Part shown: positions 17,942 to 24,955 of the stretch, piece by piece
Position numbering within the stretch: the stretch's first letter is position 1
Layout: each line of letters begins with the position of its first letter
Assembly (NCBI GenBank): GCA_019359505.1
Contig: JAHHHD010000009.1
Span: forward strand, 62,001 to 126,000
DNA from: Drouetiella hepatica Uher 2000/2452
GTDB lineage: Bacteria; Cyanobacteriota; Cyanobacteriia; Elainellales; Elainellaceae
Reading direction: 5' to 3'
DNA: 64,000 nucleotides
The notes under the pieces: model-generated
What the model was told of the DNA's origin: nothing
What the model saw: the letters and a program-made list of their open reading frames with translations, nothing else
The model's database searches: none
Made by a program: the position numbers and the translations under genes

Positions 17942-19459
17942 CTAGCTTTGAGCTTCCCGTTTTGCATCCCCCAGGCGATCGCTCGAAAACGTCATGGGAA
18001 TATCCTCTGGAATTAGCGTTGTCAGCAGCTCGTCGGTAAAGTCAGACAGGACGGCAAGGCGATTGGCTTGCCGCTCTACACTCTTTTCAAATAGGTTGCG
18101 CACGAGGCGGGCATTGCCGAAGTTTTTATCTCGGTTGGCATAGAGCGTCTCTAGGAGCTGACGCAATCTATCTTGTGCTTCAAGGGTCAAGTTAAAGTGG
18201 CTTTTGCGTGCCATGCTTTCAAAAATAGCGACCAATTCGCTTGGCTCATAGTCGTTAAAATAAAAGTAGCGATTGAAACGCGACTTTAAGCCAGGATTGG
18301 ACTCAATAAAGTTACCCATTTCATCGGTGTATCCGGCAACAATGACGACTAAGCGATCGCGATAATCTTCCATGCGTTTGAGCAGTATATCGATCGCCTC
18401 TTGTCCAAAATCACGTCCACCCTCTGCTGGAACTAAGGCATAAGCTTCATCAATAAACAGTACGCCATCCAGCGCTGAAGTCACTAGCTCATCGACTTTT
18501 TTCGCTGTCTGCCCAATGTAGCCCGCTACCATGCCAGAGCGATCGGTTTCCACCAGATGACCTTTAGACAAAAAGCCCAAGCCCTCAAAAATCCGGCTCG
18601 TTAACCTTGCTACCGTCGTTTTTCCGGTACCGGGAGGACCTCCAAAAACCGAGTGCAGAGAAACAGGCGTTTTGGCTAAGCCGCGATCGACTCGAATCTT
18701 TTGCACCTTCAGCAAGTTTGCTAGCGTCGTTACTTCTTCCTTAATATTTTCTAGCCCCACCAATTCATGCAGCTCCGCCAACGCCTTCTCCAAGATTTGC
18801 GCGAGTTCCTCTGGCGTTTTAACATCGGTTGGGGGAGTAGGGGCTTCAGCAGGTTTTGGCTCAGTGGGCAATCGATCGCTAGAAGGCTGGCTGATAGTGC
18901 CCGCAGGCGTGGCAAATCCTTCTTGATAGCGACTCAGCTTCCTATAGTCGTGCAAAAGTTGCCAGATCTGAGACAACGCATCCATCTCCTGCATGGAAAT
19001 ATTGCCGTCTGCTTTGACGATCACTTGAGCGAATCTATAGGTAGCATTAACAGCGTCGTTTAGGTAACTTGTGTGTTTCTCCTGATCGTACTGGCTCAGA
19101 ACTGAAGGCAGCATCAATCTCTCGTCCTGAGATTCTCCGCCTGTCATTTCTAGGAGAATTTGCAGTGTTTGCTTTTGGTATTTCAGCCGAGTCTCTTCTG
19201 AAAACTCCCAGTTGTTCAGCGCCACCGTCAGCTTTTCAGAATCCTTTTTGATTAGAGCATAGATGACCAGATAGGCAAGCAGCTCGTTGGCGGTAAGTTC
19301 GCGATCGCTGCGTCCGCAGATCCGGACAATTTTTGCCAAATCCATCAGAATTAGGTCGGCAAACTTGGGATCAAGTTCCACCAGAGGAGCCAAAGACTTA
19401 TACAGTGCATTGGCTTCCTGTTTGACCAGTCGAGAGTTGACAAGCTGCTGAAAATCCAC
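17942..19459 (-). CDS. CbbX/SpoVK-like AAA+ ATPase with TerB-like N-terminal region
   Basis: A 505-residue protein. Residues 20-170 are helical and include FAQVIVKADGNISMQEMDALSQIW, which looks like the acidic helical core of TerB-like domains. A Pro-rich linker (about 185-215) leads to a AAA+ module of the CbbX/SpoVK class: P-loop GGPPGTGKTT at about 273-282, pore-loop region GYIGQTAKKVDEL, Walker B VLFIDEAYAL at about 333, then the arginine-finger region FNRYFYF. CbbX itself remodels red-type Rubisco, but this long form with an extra N-terminus is a general cyanobacterial chaperone-like ATPase of unknown client. The start ATG fits the length of the helical domain. Confidence 0.82.
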   Translation of the reverse strand: MDFQQLVNSRLVKQEANALYKSLAPLVELDPKFADLILMDLAKIVRICGRSDRELTANELLAYLVIYALIKKDSEKLTVALNNWEFSEETRLKYQKQTLQILLEMTGGESQDERLMLPSVLSQYDQEKHTSYLNDAVNATYRFAQVIVKADGNISMQEMDALSQIWQLLHDYRKLSRYQEGFATPAGTISQPSSDRLPTEPKPAEAPTPPTDVKTPEELAQILEKALAELHELVGLENIKEEVTTLANLLKVQKIRVDRGLAKTPVSLHSVFGGPPGTGKTTVARLTSRIFEGLGFLSKGHLVETDRSGMVAGYIGQTAKKVDELVTSALDGVLFIDEAYALVPAEGGRDFGQEAIDILLKRMEDYRDRLVVIVAGYTDEMGNFIESNPGLKSRFNRYFYFNDYEPSELVAIFESMARKSHFNLTLEAQDRLRQLLETLYANRDKNFGNARLVRNLFEKSVERQANRLAVLSDFTDELLTTLIPEDIPMTFSSDRLGDAKREAQS

Positions 19460-19623
19460 GGGTGCGTCCTAGTTGGAGTGGGTTAAGTAGAGTCGATCGC
19501 CGATGCTATTTTACTCGGTTAGAGTCCCTGAGAGACTTTTGTGGGTTATTTTGTGGGTTATTAATGTCAGGTTCACCTAACCGTAATAGAAATTCAGGAT
19601 TAACCTAACCCCACCCTTTTCCT

Positions 19624-20013
19624 TTACTCTTCGATTAGAAATTTTTGATCTACTGAGCCTACCTGCATTTCAGCGATCGCACGACGTAAATACTCTTGAT
19701 GATCGTCGCCCCACTGCCCCAGTGCTGTCACAATCGGCAGTACTGTGCATCCTAAATCGGTTAACGAGTACTCAGCTTTGGGCGGTAACTCTGGGTAGAT
19801 TTTTTTTGAAATGATTCCGTGAGCTTCGAGTTGATTCAGTTGCACATTCAAAACTCTGCGTGTCGCTCCTGGAATCTTCCTTTGGAGTTCACCAGGGCGT
19901 TTTATGCCCTGCGAAATAAAGTAGATCAGGTGGATTTTCCATTTGCCGAATAAAGCTTCCCTCGCTAAATCAAGCCCGCAATCCAGCTCTATCGGAATCT
20001 TCCTTTTGTACAT
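19624..20013 (-). CDS. HxlR-family transcriptional regulator
   Basis: A 129-residue winged-helix repressor or activator. The HxlR signature runs through the middle: GKWKIHLIYFISQGIKRPGELQRKIPG, then RRVLNVQLNQLEAHGIISKKIYPELPPKAEYSLTDLG, the recognition helix plus beta-wing. Only one Cys is present near the N-terminus (ELDCGLDL), where many thiol-sensing HxlR proteins have their redox Cys. It is transcribed away from an SDR gene 161 bp upstream, and a perfect 16-bp palindrome lies between them. It therefore most likely controls that SDR gene and itself. Confidence 0.88.
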   Translation of the reverse strand: MYKRKIPIELDCGLDLAREALFGKWKIHLIYFISQGIKRPGELQRKIPGATRRVLNVQLNQLEAHGIISKKIYPELPPKAEYSLTDLGCTVLPIVTALGQWGDDHQEYLRRAIAEMQVGSVDQKFLIEE

Positions 20014-20059
20014 AAGCCCTTTGAAATAGAAAAAATTAATTGGAACAGCTCACTCAGTA

Positions 20060-20075
20060 GGGATAAATTTATCCC
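20060..20075. promoter_or_regulatory. Candidate HxlR operator palindrome
   Basis: GGGATAAATTTATCCC, a perfect 16-bp inverted repeat, lies 46 bp from the hxlR start codon and 99 bp from the SDR ATG. Its size, symmetry and position between divergent genes suit a site for a dimeric winged-helix regulator. Binding is inferred. Confidence 0.5.
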
Positions 20076-20174
20076 CTTTAGACTTAATTTTCCGGATTGT
20101 ACGCTGGCTTCCCTTTGTGGACAATAAATGGAGAAAGGACTCATACCACCGCTTCTGATAACAATTTAAAAACT

Positions 20175-20978
20175 ATGAATGCTCTCACAATCGACCCTAT
20201 TCATTCTAATGAATTCTCCAGCAAGAGAGTGTTGGTGACAGGTGGAACAAAAGGCATTGGGGAAGCGATTGCCAAGCGATTGAGAAAAGTAGGCGCAACC
20301 GTGTTGACAACGGCTCGTACCGTTCCCAGCGACCTCCAATCGAGTGAATGGTTTATTCAGTCTGATATTTCCACACGGGATGGTGTGGAGAAAATTGTAA
20401 AGGAAGTATCCCACCGTGTTGGCGCTATCGATATCCTCATTAACAATGCTGGCGGCTCATCTGCCCCCAGTGGAGGTGTGCTTGCCCTCAATGACGATGA
20501 ATGGCAGCAAGCATTTAACCAGAACTTATTTGCTGCTGTTCGACTAGATCGGGCGTTTTTGCCCAAGATGCTGGAACAGCAGTCGGGTGTCATCATCCAC
20601 ATTTCGTCAATCCAGCGAACTCTGCCGCTGTATGATTCAACCCTAGCCTATGCTGCCGCGAAGGCTGCACTCACGAACTACAGTAAGGGACTTTCAAACG
20701 AAGTTGCTTCCAAAGGAGTACGGGTCATTGCTGTTGCTCCGGGTTTCATCGAGACTGAGTCAGCGAAGAGGCTAATTGAGGAATTAGCGGCAAGTGCGGG
20801 AACAGCCCTTGATGTGGCTCGACAGGGTTTGATGGATTTACTAGGGGGTATTCCAATGGAACGAACTGGTCGTCCAGAAGAGGTCGCGGAACTTGTTGCT
20901 TTCCTAGCGTCTGACCGCGCCTCGTACATCACAGGGACTGAATATGTCATTGATGGGGGGACGATTCCGACCATCTGA
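20175..20978 (+). CDS. SDR-family oxidoreductase
   Basis: A short-chain dehydrogenase/reductase of 267 residues from the ATG at 20175. The frame is open back to a TTG at 20097, but that extension (with HTTASDNN) has no family match, so I prefer the ATG. Classical SDR landmarks: the NAD(P)-binding TGGTKGIG at 22-29, NNAG in ILINNAGG, the Ser in IHISSIQR, and the YAAAK catalytic Tyr-Lys pair. The C-terminal ITGTEYVIDGG is the usual final strand. An Arg after the second strand (TTARTVP) hints at NADP. The substrate is unknown. Divergence from hxlR suggests induction by an electrophile or quinone-like signal, which is inference. Confidence 0.88.
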   Translation: MNALTIDPIHSNEFSSKRVLVTGGTKGIGEAIAKRLRKVGATVLTTARTVPSDLQSSEWFIQSDISTRDGVEKIVKEVSHRVGAIDILINNAGGSSAPSGGVLALNDDEWQQAFNQNLFAAVRLDRAFLPKMLEQQSGVIIHISSIQRTLPLYDSTLAYAAAKAALTNYSKGLSNEVASKGVRVIAVAPGFIETESAKRLIEELAASAGTALDVARQGLMDLLGGIPMERTGRPEEVAELVAFLASDRASYITGTEYVIDGGTIPTI

Positions 20979-21546
20979 TACCCACACCTAGTGCGATCGC
21001 CCATGTAGGCTAGGTTGATGCAAGGAAACCCAACCTTTCTAAACGTTTGACGATTCGGATCCAATATCTTTCCTAAACACAAGCCTATCTTCCATTCCCC
21101 AGCCTTAATTGTCGTAGGGTGCGTCATCGCTCGGTGTGAGGCACCAAGCCCAGACCCTGTGGCGCATTGAGCTTTGCCACAACATACCGCCAGCGATCGC
21201 CAGTTGGCAACCCTAATTTTGTAGCTCCTGTAATGTCATCAGCTCTTCCCCAGCAACTGTTATCTCTTATAAATTGCTGCTACTCTTACTATCTGGAAGT
21301 ACTTCTGGTCAAGAGGTTCTGTCCAATTTTGAACGTCCGCAGATAAGCTTTCGGCTGCGTCCCAGCTAAAGACTAGCGGCATAACGTCGAAGTTGTGCGG
21401 CAGCAAGTAATCTAGAACTCCCACCGACAATCCCCGTTCCGTCCGCACCAACGCAGTGTTGGGCTGCTGGGGCTACATGGACTGATGAGACACCTCCTTG
21501 ATACTGGGCTAAACTGAAGAAAAAATGTGCCAGATTTAATCTTGTT
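20979..21546. other. 568-bp gap with no convincing gene
   Basis: I see no confident gene here. A 63-codon minus-strand frame (21260-21451) containing LDYLLPHNFDVMPLVFSWD has a protein-like composition but no recognised family and no ribosome binding site, so it may be a gene remnant. A segment near 21113 (GTCGTAGGGTGCGTCAT) resembles the GTAGGGTGCG dispersed motif of many cyanobacteria. Confidence 0.35.
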
Positions 21547-21777
21547 ATGAGCTATCGAAATATTATTACGATTGAACCAGGAAAACGGGGTGGAAAGCCT
21601 TGTATTAGGCGAATGCGGATTACCGTGTATGACGTGCTTGGCTGGCTGGCAGCAGGAATGTCTCATGTAGAAATTTTAGATGATTTTCCAGAGTTGACAG
21701 AAGAAGATATTAGAGCCTGCTTGGAATTTGCTGCTGATAGAGAACGCCGCCTGATCGCTGTGGTAGGTGGTATTTGA
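21547..21777 (+). CDS. DUF433 antitoxin of a type II toxin-antitoxin pair
   Basis: A 76-residue protein with the DUF433 pattern: ITIEPGKRGGKPCIRRMRITVYDVLGWLAAGMSHVEIL, then DFPELTEEDIRACLEFAADRE. DUF433 proteins carry a small helix-turn-helix and act as antitoxins that bind their own promoter. Its TGA stop overlaps the TTG start of the downstream PIN-like toxin by 4 bp, the usual translationally coupled arrangement. The pair would be autoregulated by analogy with other type II systems. Confidence 0.85.
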   Translation: MSYRNIITIEPGKRGGKPCIRRMRITVYDVLGWLAAGMSHVEILDDFPELTEEDIRACLEFAADRERRLIAVVGGI

Positions 21778-22106
21778 AACTGCTGTTTGATCAAAACCTG
21801 AGCCGGAAACTAATAACTCGGCTTTCAGATATTTTCCCAAACTCCAGTCATGTTCAGTTCCATGCTTTGACTGAATCGGAGGACAGTGAGATTTGGGAGT
21901 TTGCAAAGACTCAAGATTTTTGTATTGTGACGCAAGATGCTGACTTTGCTGAACGGAGTCGCCTTTATGGATCACCTCCAAAAGTGATTTGGTTACGCTG
22001 TGGCAATGCACCAACAAGTAGCATTGAAGCAATTTTTCGGTCTGGCGTTGAAACAATTCAAGAATTTATGAGCAATGATTCGTTAGATTGTCTTGAATTG
22101 TACTGA
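21774..22106 (+). CDS. DUF5615 PIN-like toxin
   Basis: A 110-residue PIN-like nuclease. Acidic residues are in the expected places: Asp in KLLFDQNLS near the start, Glu/Asp in TESEDSEIWEFAKTQDF, and VTQDADFAERSRLYG with its Asp pair, typical of DUF5615 (Mut7-C-like) toxins. Translation probably begins at the TTG (21774-21776) that overlaps the antitoxin stop; the sequence starts well there (MKLLFDQNLS) and no better start exists. The toxin probably cleaves RNA and is held by the DUF433 partner. All acidic positions look intact, so it may be active. Confidence 0.85.
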   Translation: MKLLFDQNLSRKLITRLSDIFPNSSHVQFHALTESEDSEIWEFAKTQDFCIVTQDADFAERSRLYGSPPKVIWLRCGNAPTSSIEAIFRSGVETIQEFMSNDSLDCLELY

Positions 22107-22308
22107 TCAATTATGACGACTGAACGAAATAACCTCAAAATACTGTCTCATAGATAGCCTTGCTGTAATTCAGCCCTGGGTGTTCACAGATGGGCTTTCG
22201 GCTACTGCCCCCACCAAGATATGGAGCAGACCAACGATCTTCATCAGCGGCAACCTACATCTTTGCATCTACACCAACAATCATTACTCGTCCGTTGTAT
22301 GGCGCTTG

Positions 22309-22728
22309 TTATTTTGTATCTGAACATTGTGCAGGATCTCTAGCTGAAATTACTAAAGGGCTTGAATTAGCACTAACCCACCACTCATTTCCATAGTAAT
22401 CAAAGTGATGATGGTGGCCAGACACAGTGTCATCAAACTCAAACCAAGTTGCAAAGATTTTTAACTTCTCTGACTCCCCTTCGATCTGCAAAGAATTTTC
22501 AGATACCCAAACCCTGATGAAACCATCACGTTTGTAGATATGTAAGGAACTTAAGCAGACGTTGTAAGGGGATGGTTCAACCATTACAGCCTCAATAGCG
22601 CAAAATTGCTGATTCTTATTCTGCACAAGATTGAGGATTGATTGCTGAACATTTCGCAGATCTTTAGGCAAACCTGAAAGCTCAATTTCTCCCCCATGAG
22701 GACTATTGCTGAAACGAATCTCAATCAT
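22309..22728 (-). CDS. Uncharacterised protein, possibly an Imm32-like immunity protein
   Basis: A 139-residue soluble protein. It reads like a real gene: alternating strands such as SLHIYKRDGFIRVWVSEN, then LKIFATWFEFDD and a His/Tyr-rich C-terminal motif, SGHHHHFDYYGNEWW, followed by SSPLVISA. The His-rich motif and size resemble orphan immunity proteins annotated as Imm32 in other bacteria. I am not certain of that family, and no toxin gene is adjacent. It could also be a small metal-binding protein. The start ATG at 22728 is the only good one. Confidence 0.5.
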   Translation of the reverse strand: MIEIRFSNSPHGGEIELSGLPKDLRNVQQSILNLVQNKNQQFCAIEAVMVEPSPYNVCLSSLHIYKRDGFIRVWVSENSLQIEGESEKLKIFATWFEFDDTVSGHHHHFDYYGNEWWVSANSSPLVISARDPAQCSDTK

Positions 22729-22957
22729 GCTTCAGACTCAATTGGCTCTTGTTTAACTGCATCTTCTTACTGATAGCCTCATACTACCCCAACCTTGAAA
22801 ACTAATAGATGAGCTTTTGACTACTCCCCCACCAAAGATTGAGCGGCATAACGGCGACATTCACCGGCTGCCAGCAACCTCTCAATCCTAACCGAGCGCT
22901 TTCAACAGTCCGGTGCAATGAAGGGTTAGCGTTCCTACATCTATAAATGCCTTTTCA

Positions 22958-23302
22958 TTACCAAAGGAACACAGCAATAATAATGTTACTAGAACCGGAA
23001 TATAGACAAGCAGCCGCAAATGTAGCTACAGCAACAAGATAAGGCAACCATTGTAGATTGCGGCTAAGGGTGCGTTGAAGAATGTACAGAGAGCCAAATA
23101 AAAGCACAAAGAAAACTAAAATACCAAGCATAGTTGCTATAAAAGCATTTTCATACATTGGTACTCCCACATCAGAATAATTTCTGCCATACAAAGCATG
23201 ACGAGTCAATATACAAGCTAGTCCTGATGCAAAAACAGCAGCAACTGATAAACCGGTGGATAAGAAGTGCCTAAGAGCGAAGGAAATGTATCTCCACATC
23301 AA
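22958..23302 (-). CDS. Small multi-pass membrane protein, unknown function
   Basis: A 114-residue hydrophobic protein with about three or four membrane segments: around residues 14-32 (LSTGLSVAAVFASGLACIL), 54-74 (ATMLGILVFFVLLFGSLYIL), 84-98 (LPYLVAVATFAAACL) and a short C-terminal segment. I do not recognise a family. It follows the possible immunity gene on the same strand with about 230 bp between them, so they may not be an operon. Composition is ordinary for the surrounding DNA. Confidence 0.45.
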   Translation of the reverse strand: MMWRYISFALRHFLSTGLSVAAVFASGLACILTRHALYGRNYSDVGVPMYENAFIATMLGILVFFVLLFGSLYILQRTLSRNLQWLPYLVAVATFAAACLYSGSSNIIIAVFLW

Positions 23303-23851
23303 ACTTATTTCATCTATGCTAGTGGAACCACTGTCTTGCCAATTATCACCTGAAGCATCAATTCCAAAAATGAGGTTTATACCAGTATCTCCACCGATAA
23401 CTTGGAGGGCTAACTATTGGTAGGCTGAAAGGCTCTGCCTAAGATCCCAGAGAAGGTAGATGTACCGAAAGTTTCCGTATAACACCCCAATTTGGGTAGA
23501 TAGGCAGAATCTTTCCGTATAGTACGCCGATTTAGCGAGATAGGCAGAATCTTTCCAACTATTTTCAGAATGCTTCCCTATGTGTTACTGGGCATCACTC
23601 CAACAAAAACCACCCGATCGCCCCTTCCTCCCCAACATCAAAAAATCCTGACAAACGCCGTAAAAATCTCTCAGTACGCTTGCATTGATCGCGCTTTTAT
23701 TTTATGCTTTCCCGCACTGGTGCAACTGCCAGCGGACAAGCTTAAGGTCTGGACGCGGAAGAGAGGGCGTGTAGGAAGCTCCCCCTCAACCGCTAACCGA
23801 TTCTCTGGGTAAGCAGAGGCACGGCTGAAGTTGATCTTAAATCATCGAATG
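23303..23851. other. Intergenic stretch with repeats and no credible gene
   Basis: An 80-codon plus-strand frame from 23570 (GITPTKTTRSPLPPQHQ...) has no protein-like pattern and no start signal. The stretch holds the 40-bp tandem repeat listed at 23472. A GCATCACTCC-type sequence and a SRP-like GGTCTGGACGCGG were checked and do not form an RNA gene I can identify. Confidence 0.35.
23472..23556. repeat. 40-bp direct tandem repeat, just over two copies
   Basis: TTTCCGTATA occurs at 23472 and 23512, exactly 40 bp apart, and TTTCC again at 23552. Between copies GATAGGCAGAATC is identical and the centre (ACACCCCAATTTGGGTA versus GTACGCCGATTTAGCGA) has diverged. Function is unknown. Confidence 0.6.
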
Positions 23852-23928
23852 CTTCGCTAATGTAAAACGAGTGGTTGGTGAACCACGCCTTAAGCTTTTC
23901 TTCCCTACAAAACAACTCATTAGCGAGG
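23852..23928 (+). promoter_or_regulatory. Structured 5' leader that can pair with the ribosome binding site
   Basis: The arm CTTCGCTAATG (23852-23862) is complementary, with one T-G wobble, to CATTAGCGAGG (23918-23928). The right arm contains the GAGG Shine-Dalgarno (23925-23928) of the small gene at 23938. Inside the loop sits a second hairpin, GTGGTT-GGTG-AACCAC (23871-23886). In RNA the outer stem would close off the ribosome site. A regulatory switch is inferred. Confidence 0.5.
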
Positions 23929-23937
23929 CAATAAATC

Positions 23938-24135
23938 ATGACCACAGAGTTCAATGAACTGCTGACACATCCTGCCGATCGCCCGCAGGTGTGGATCATT
24001 GGTACGCGCGATCAGGTGAATCACTTGATCAACGAGTGCTACGTCAAGGGATTGACGGATGACCGGGCAAAGTTCATGCCGATTATTCCGTCCCCATTTG
24101 CTAGCGGTAAATATATGACGGTGTTGGTGCGCTAG
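23938..24135 (+). CDS. Small conserved-looking cyanobacterial protein, unknown function
   Basis: A 65-residue soluble protein (TEFNELLTHPADRPQVWIIG, then TRDQVNHLINECYVKGLTDDRAKFMPI). The pattern of a strand, a helix and a second strand, an ATG with a well-placed GAGG 9 bp upstream, and ordinary codon use all argue for a real gene. Similar short proteins occur in other cyanobacteria as hypotheticals, from memory. Its 5' leader can form a hairpin that masks the ribosome site. The gene ends 59 bp before the 21-bp repeat array. Confidence 0.65.
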   Translation: MTTEFNELLTHPADRPQVWIIGTRDQVNHLINECYVKGLTDDRAKFMPIIPSPFASGKYMTVLVR

Positions 24136-24194
24136 TCAGTATTAGGAGAGGGGGCGATCGCTCCTTCTCCTCCAACTTCACAACGATCGAGCCT

Positions 24195-24383
24195 TACATT
24201 GCTATTGCATCAGGTCGCAATCTTATTGCAGAGGATCGCAATGGCATTGCAGCGTCTTACATTGGCATTGCATTAAGTCACAATCCTATTGCAGAGGGTC
24301 GCAATGGCATTGCATCGACTTACATTGCTATTGCAGCGAGTCACATTGTTATTGCATTAGGTCACATTGCTATTGCAGCCGCC
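24195..24383. repeat. Nine-unit 21-bp tandem array between convergent genes
   Basis: Nine units of exactly 21 bp, starting at 24195 with TACATTGCTATTGCATCAGGT-like sequence. ATTGCA is present in every unit, CAWT early in each, and several units contain GCAATNNNATTGC, an inverted repeat. Two plus-strand frames stay open throughout; one reads as heptapeptides of the form YIAIAxS / RNGIAxx / HIAIAxx. There is no start codon with a ribosome site. It lies between the stops of the small gene at 23938 and the SUI1-like gene. Confidence 0.8.
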
Positions 24384-24444
24384 GCTGTTGCTTGTGTAAT
24401 CACCCAACGAGCGATCGCATTCACAGGCGCTCACAAAAGATCCT

Positions 24445-24825
24445 CTAACCGCCGCTGACTTTTGCCTTGTAGCCCATCTGCACCAGGATCTGCACCAACT
24501 TTTGACCATGATCGCCCTGAATTTCAATCTCATTGTCTTTCAGCGCGCCACCTGCCCCACACTGCGCCTTGAGCTGTTTGAGTAAGTCTGCTAACGTTTC
24601 GGGTTTTGCCTGAAAACCCGTAATCACCGTCACGGTTTTGCCTTTGCGTCCCTTGCGCGAAGCCTGCACCCGCAGATTCTGCTGATTGGGCGGCAATTCT
24701 TGAATCGATCGCTCTAATGCATCGGCATTGGTGGCAGCACTGCCAAATTCAGAATAGACGACGCGATCGGTTGCTTTAGAATTCGAGTTGCGATTGGAGC
24801 TATTGTTGCGGTTAGAAGTAGCCAT
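24445..24825 (-). CDS. SUI1/eIF1-like translation factor (YciH family)
   Basis: A 126-residue protein. The first 25 residues are Asn/Ser-rich and disordered. The rest is a SUI1 domain: NLRVQASRKGRKGKTVTVITGF, then LLKQLKAQCGAGGALKDNEIEIQGDHGQKLVQILVQMGYKAKVSGG, matching YciH and archaeal/eukaryotic eIF1. Bacterial members probably influence start-site selection on the 30S subunit; in bacteria the role is non-essential and unclear. It diverges from trpB by about 130 bp to the preferred trpB start. Length is normal for cyanobacteria. Confidence 0.9.
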   Translation of the reverse strand: MATSNRNNSSNRNSNSKATDRVVYSEFGSAATNADALERSIQELPPNQQNLRVQASRKGRKGKTVTVITGFQAKPETLADLLKQLKAQCGAGGALKDNEIEIQGDHGQKLVQILVQMGYKAKVSGG

Positions 24826-24917
24826 AGGGTGACAAGAGGGGCGCTATTGATGCCTTTCAATCATGAAGTATGCCTTGCGGAGAGGAAGCTTTTGAGTCTT
24901 TAGGCTTTCTAAGTCTT

Positions 24918-24923
24918 TATAAT
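24918..24923 (+). promoter_or_regulatory. Consensus -10 box upstream of trpB
   Basis: A perfect TATAAT. The nearest -35-like hexamer, TTGAGT at 24892-24897, is 20 bp away, which is long. Transcription would start near 24930, downstream of the ATG at 24926, so the GTG at 24956 is the likelier trpB start. Confidence 0.5.
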
Positions 24924-24955
24924 GGATGCTATTCCATTATCCCATCTGCGTTGCT

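Noticed and set aside
17942-19459. Rubisco activase CbbX proper
   Set aside because: The protein is much longer, has a TerB-like N-terminus, and no Rubisco genes are near.
21260-21451. 63-codon minus-strand frame with protein-like composition
   Set aside because: No family match, no ribosome site, and both neighbours unrelated. Kept only as a possible remnant in the gap entry.
23570-23812. 80-codon plus-strand frame
   Set aside because: Pro/Lys/Arg-rich with no secondary-structure pattern and no upstream signal; probably chance.
23472-24383. Possible CRISPR array
   Set aside because: The 40-bp and 21-bp repeats are contiguous without unique spacers of typical size, and no cas gene is present.
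24195-24461. Heptapeptide-repeat protein gene in the 21-bp array
   Set aside because: Two plus-strand frames are open equally, no start codon or ribosome site exists, and third-position variation is not concentrated in one frame.
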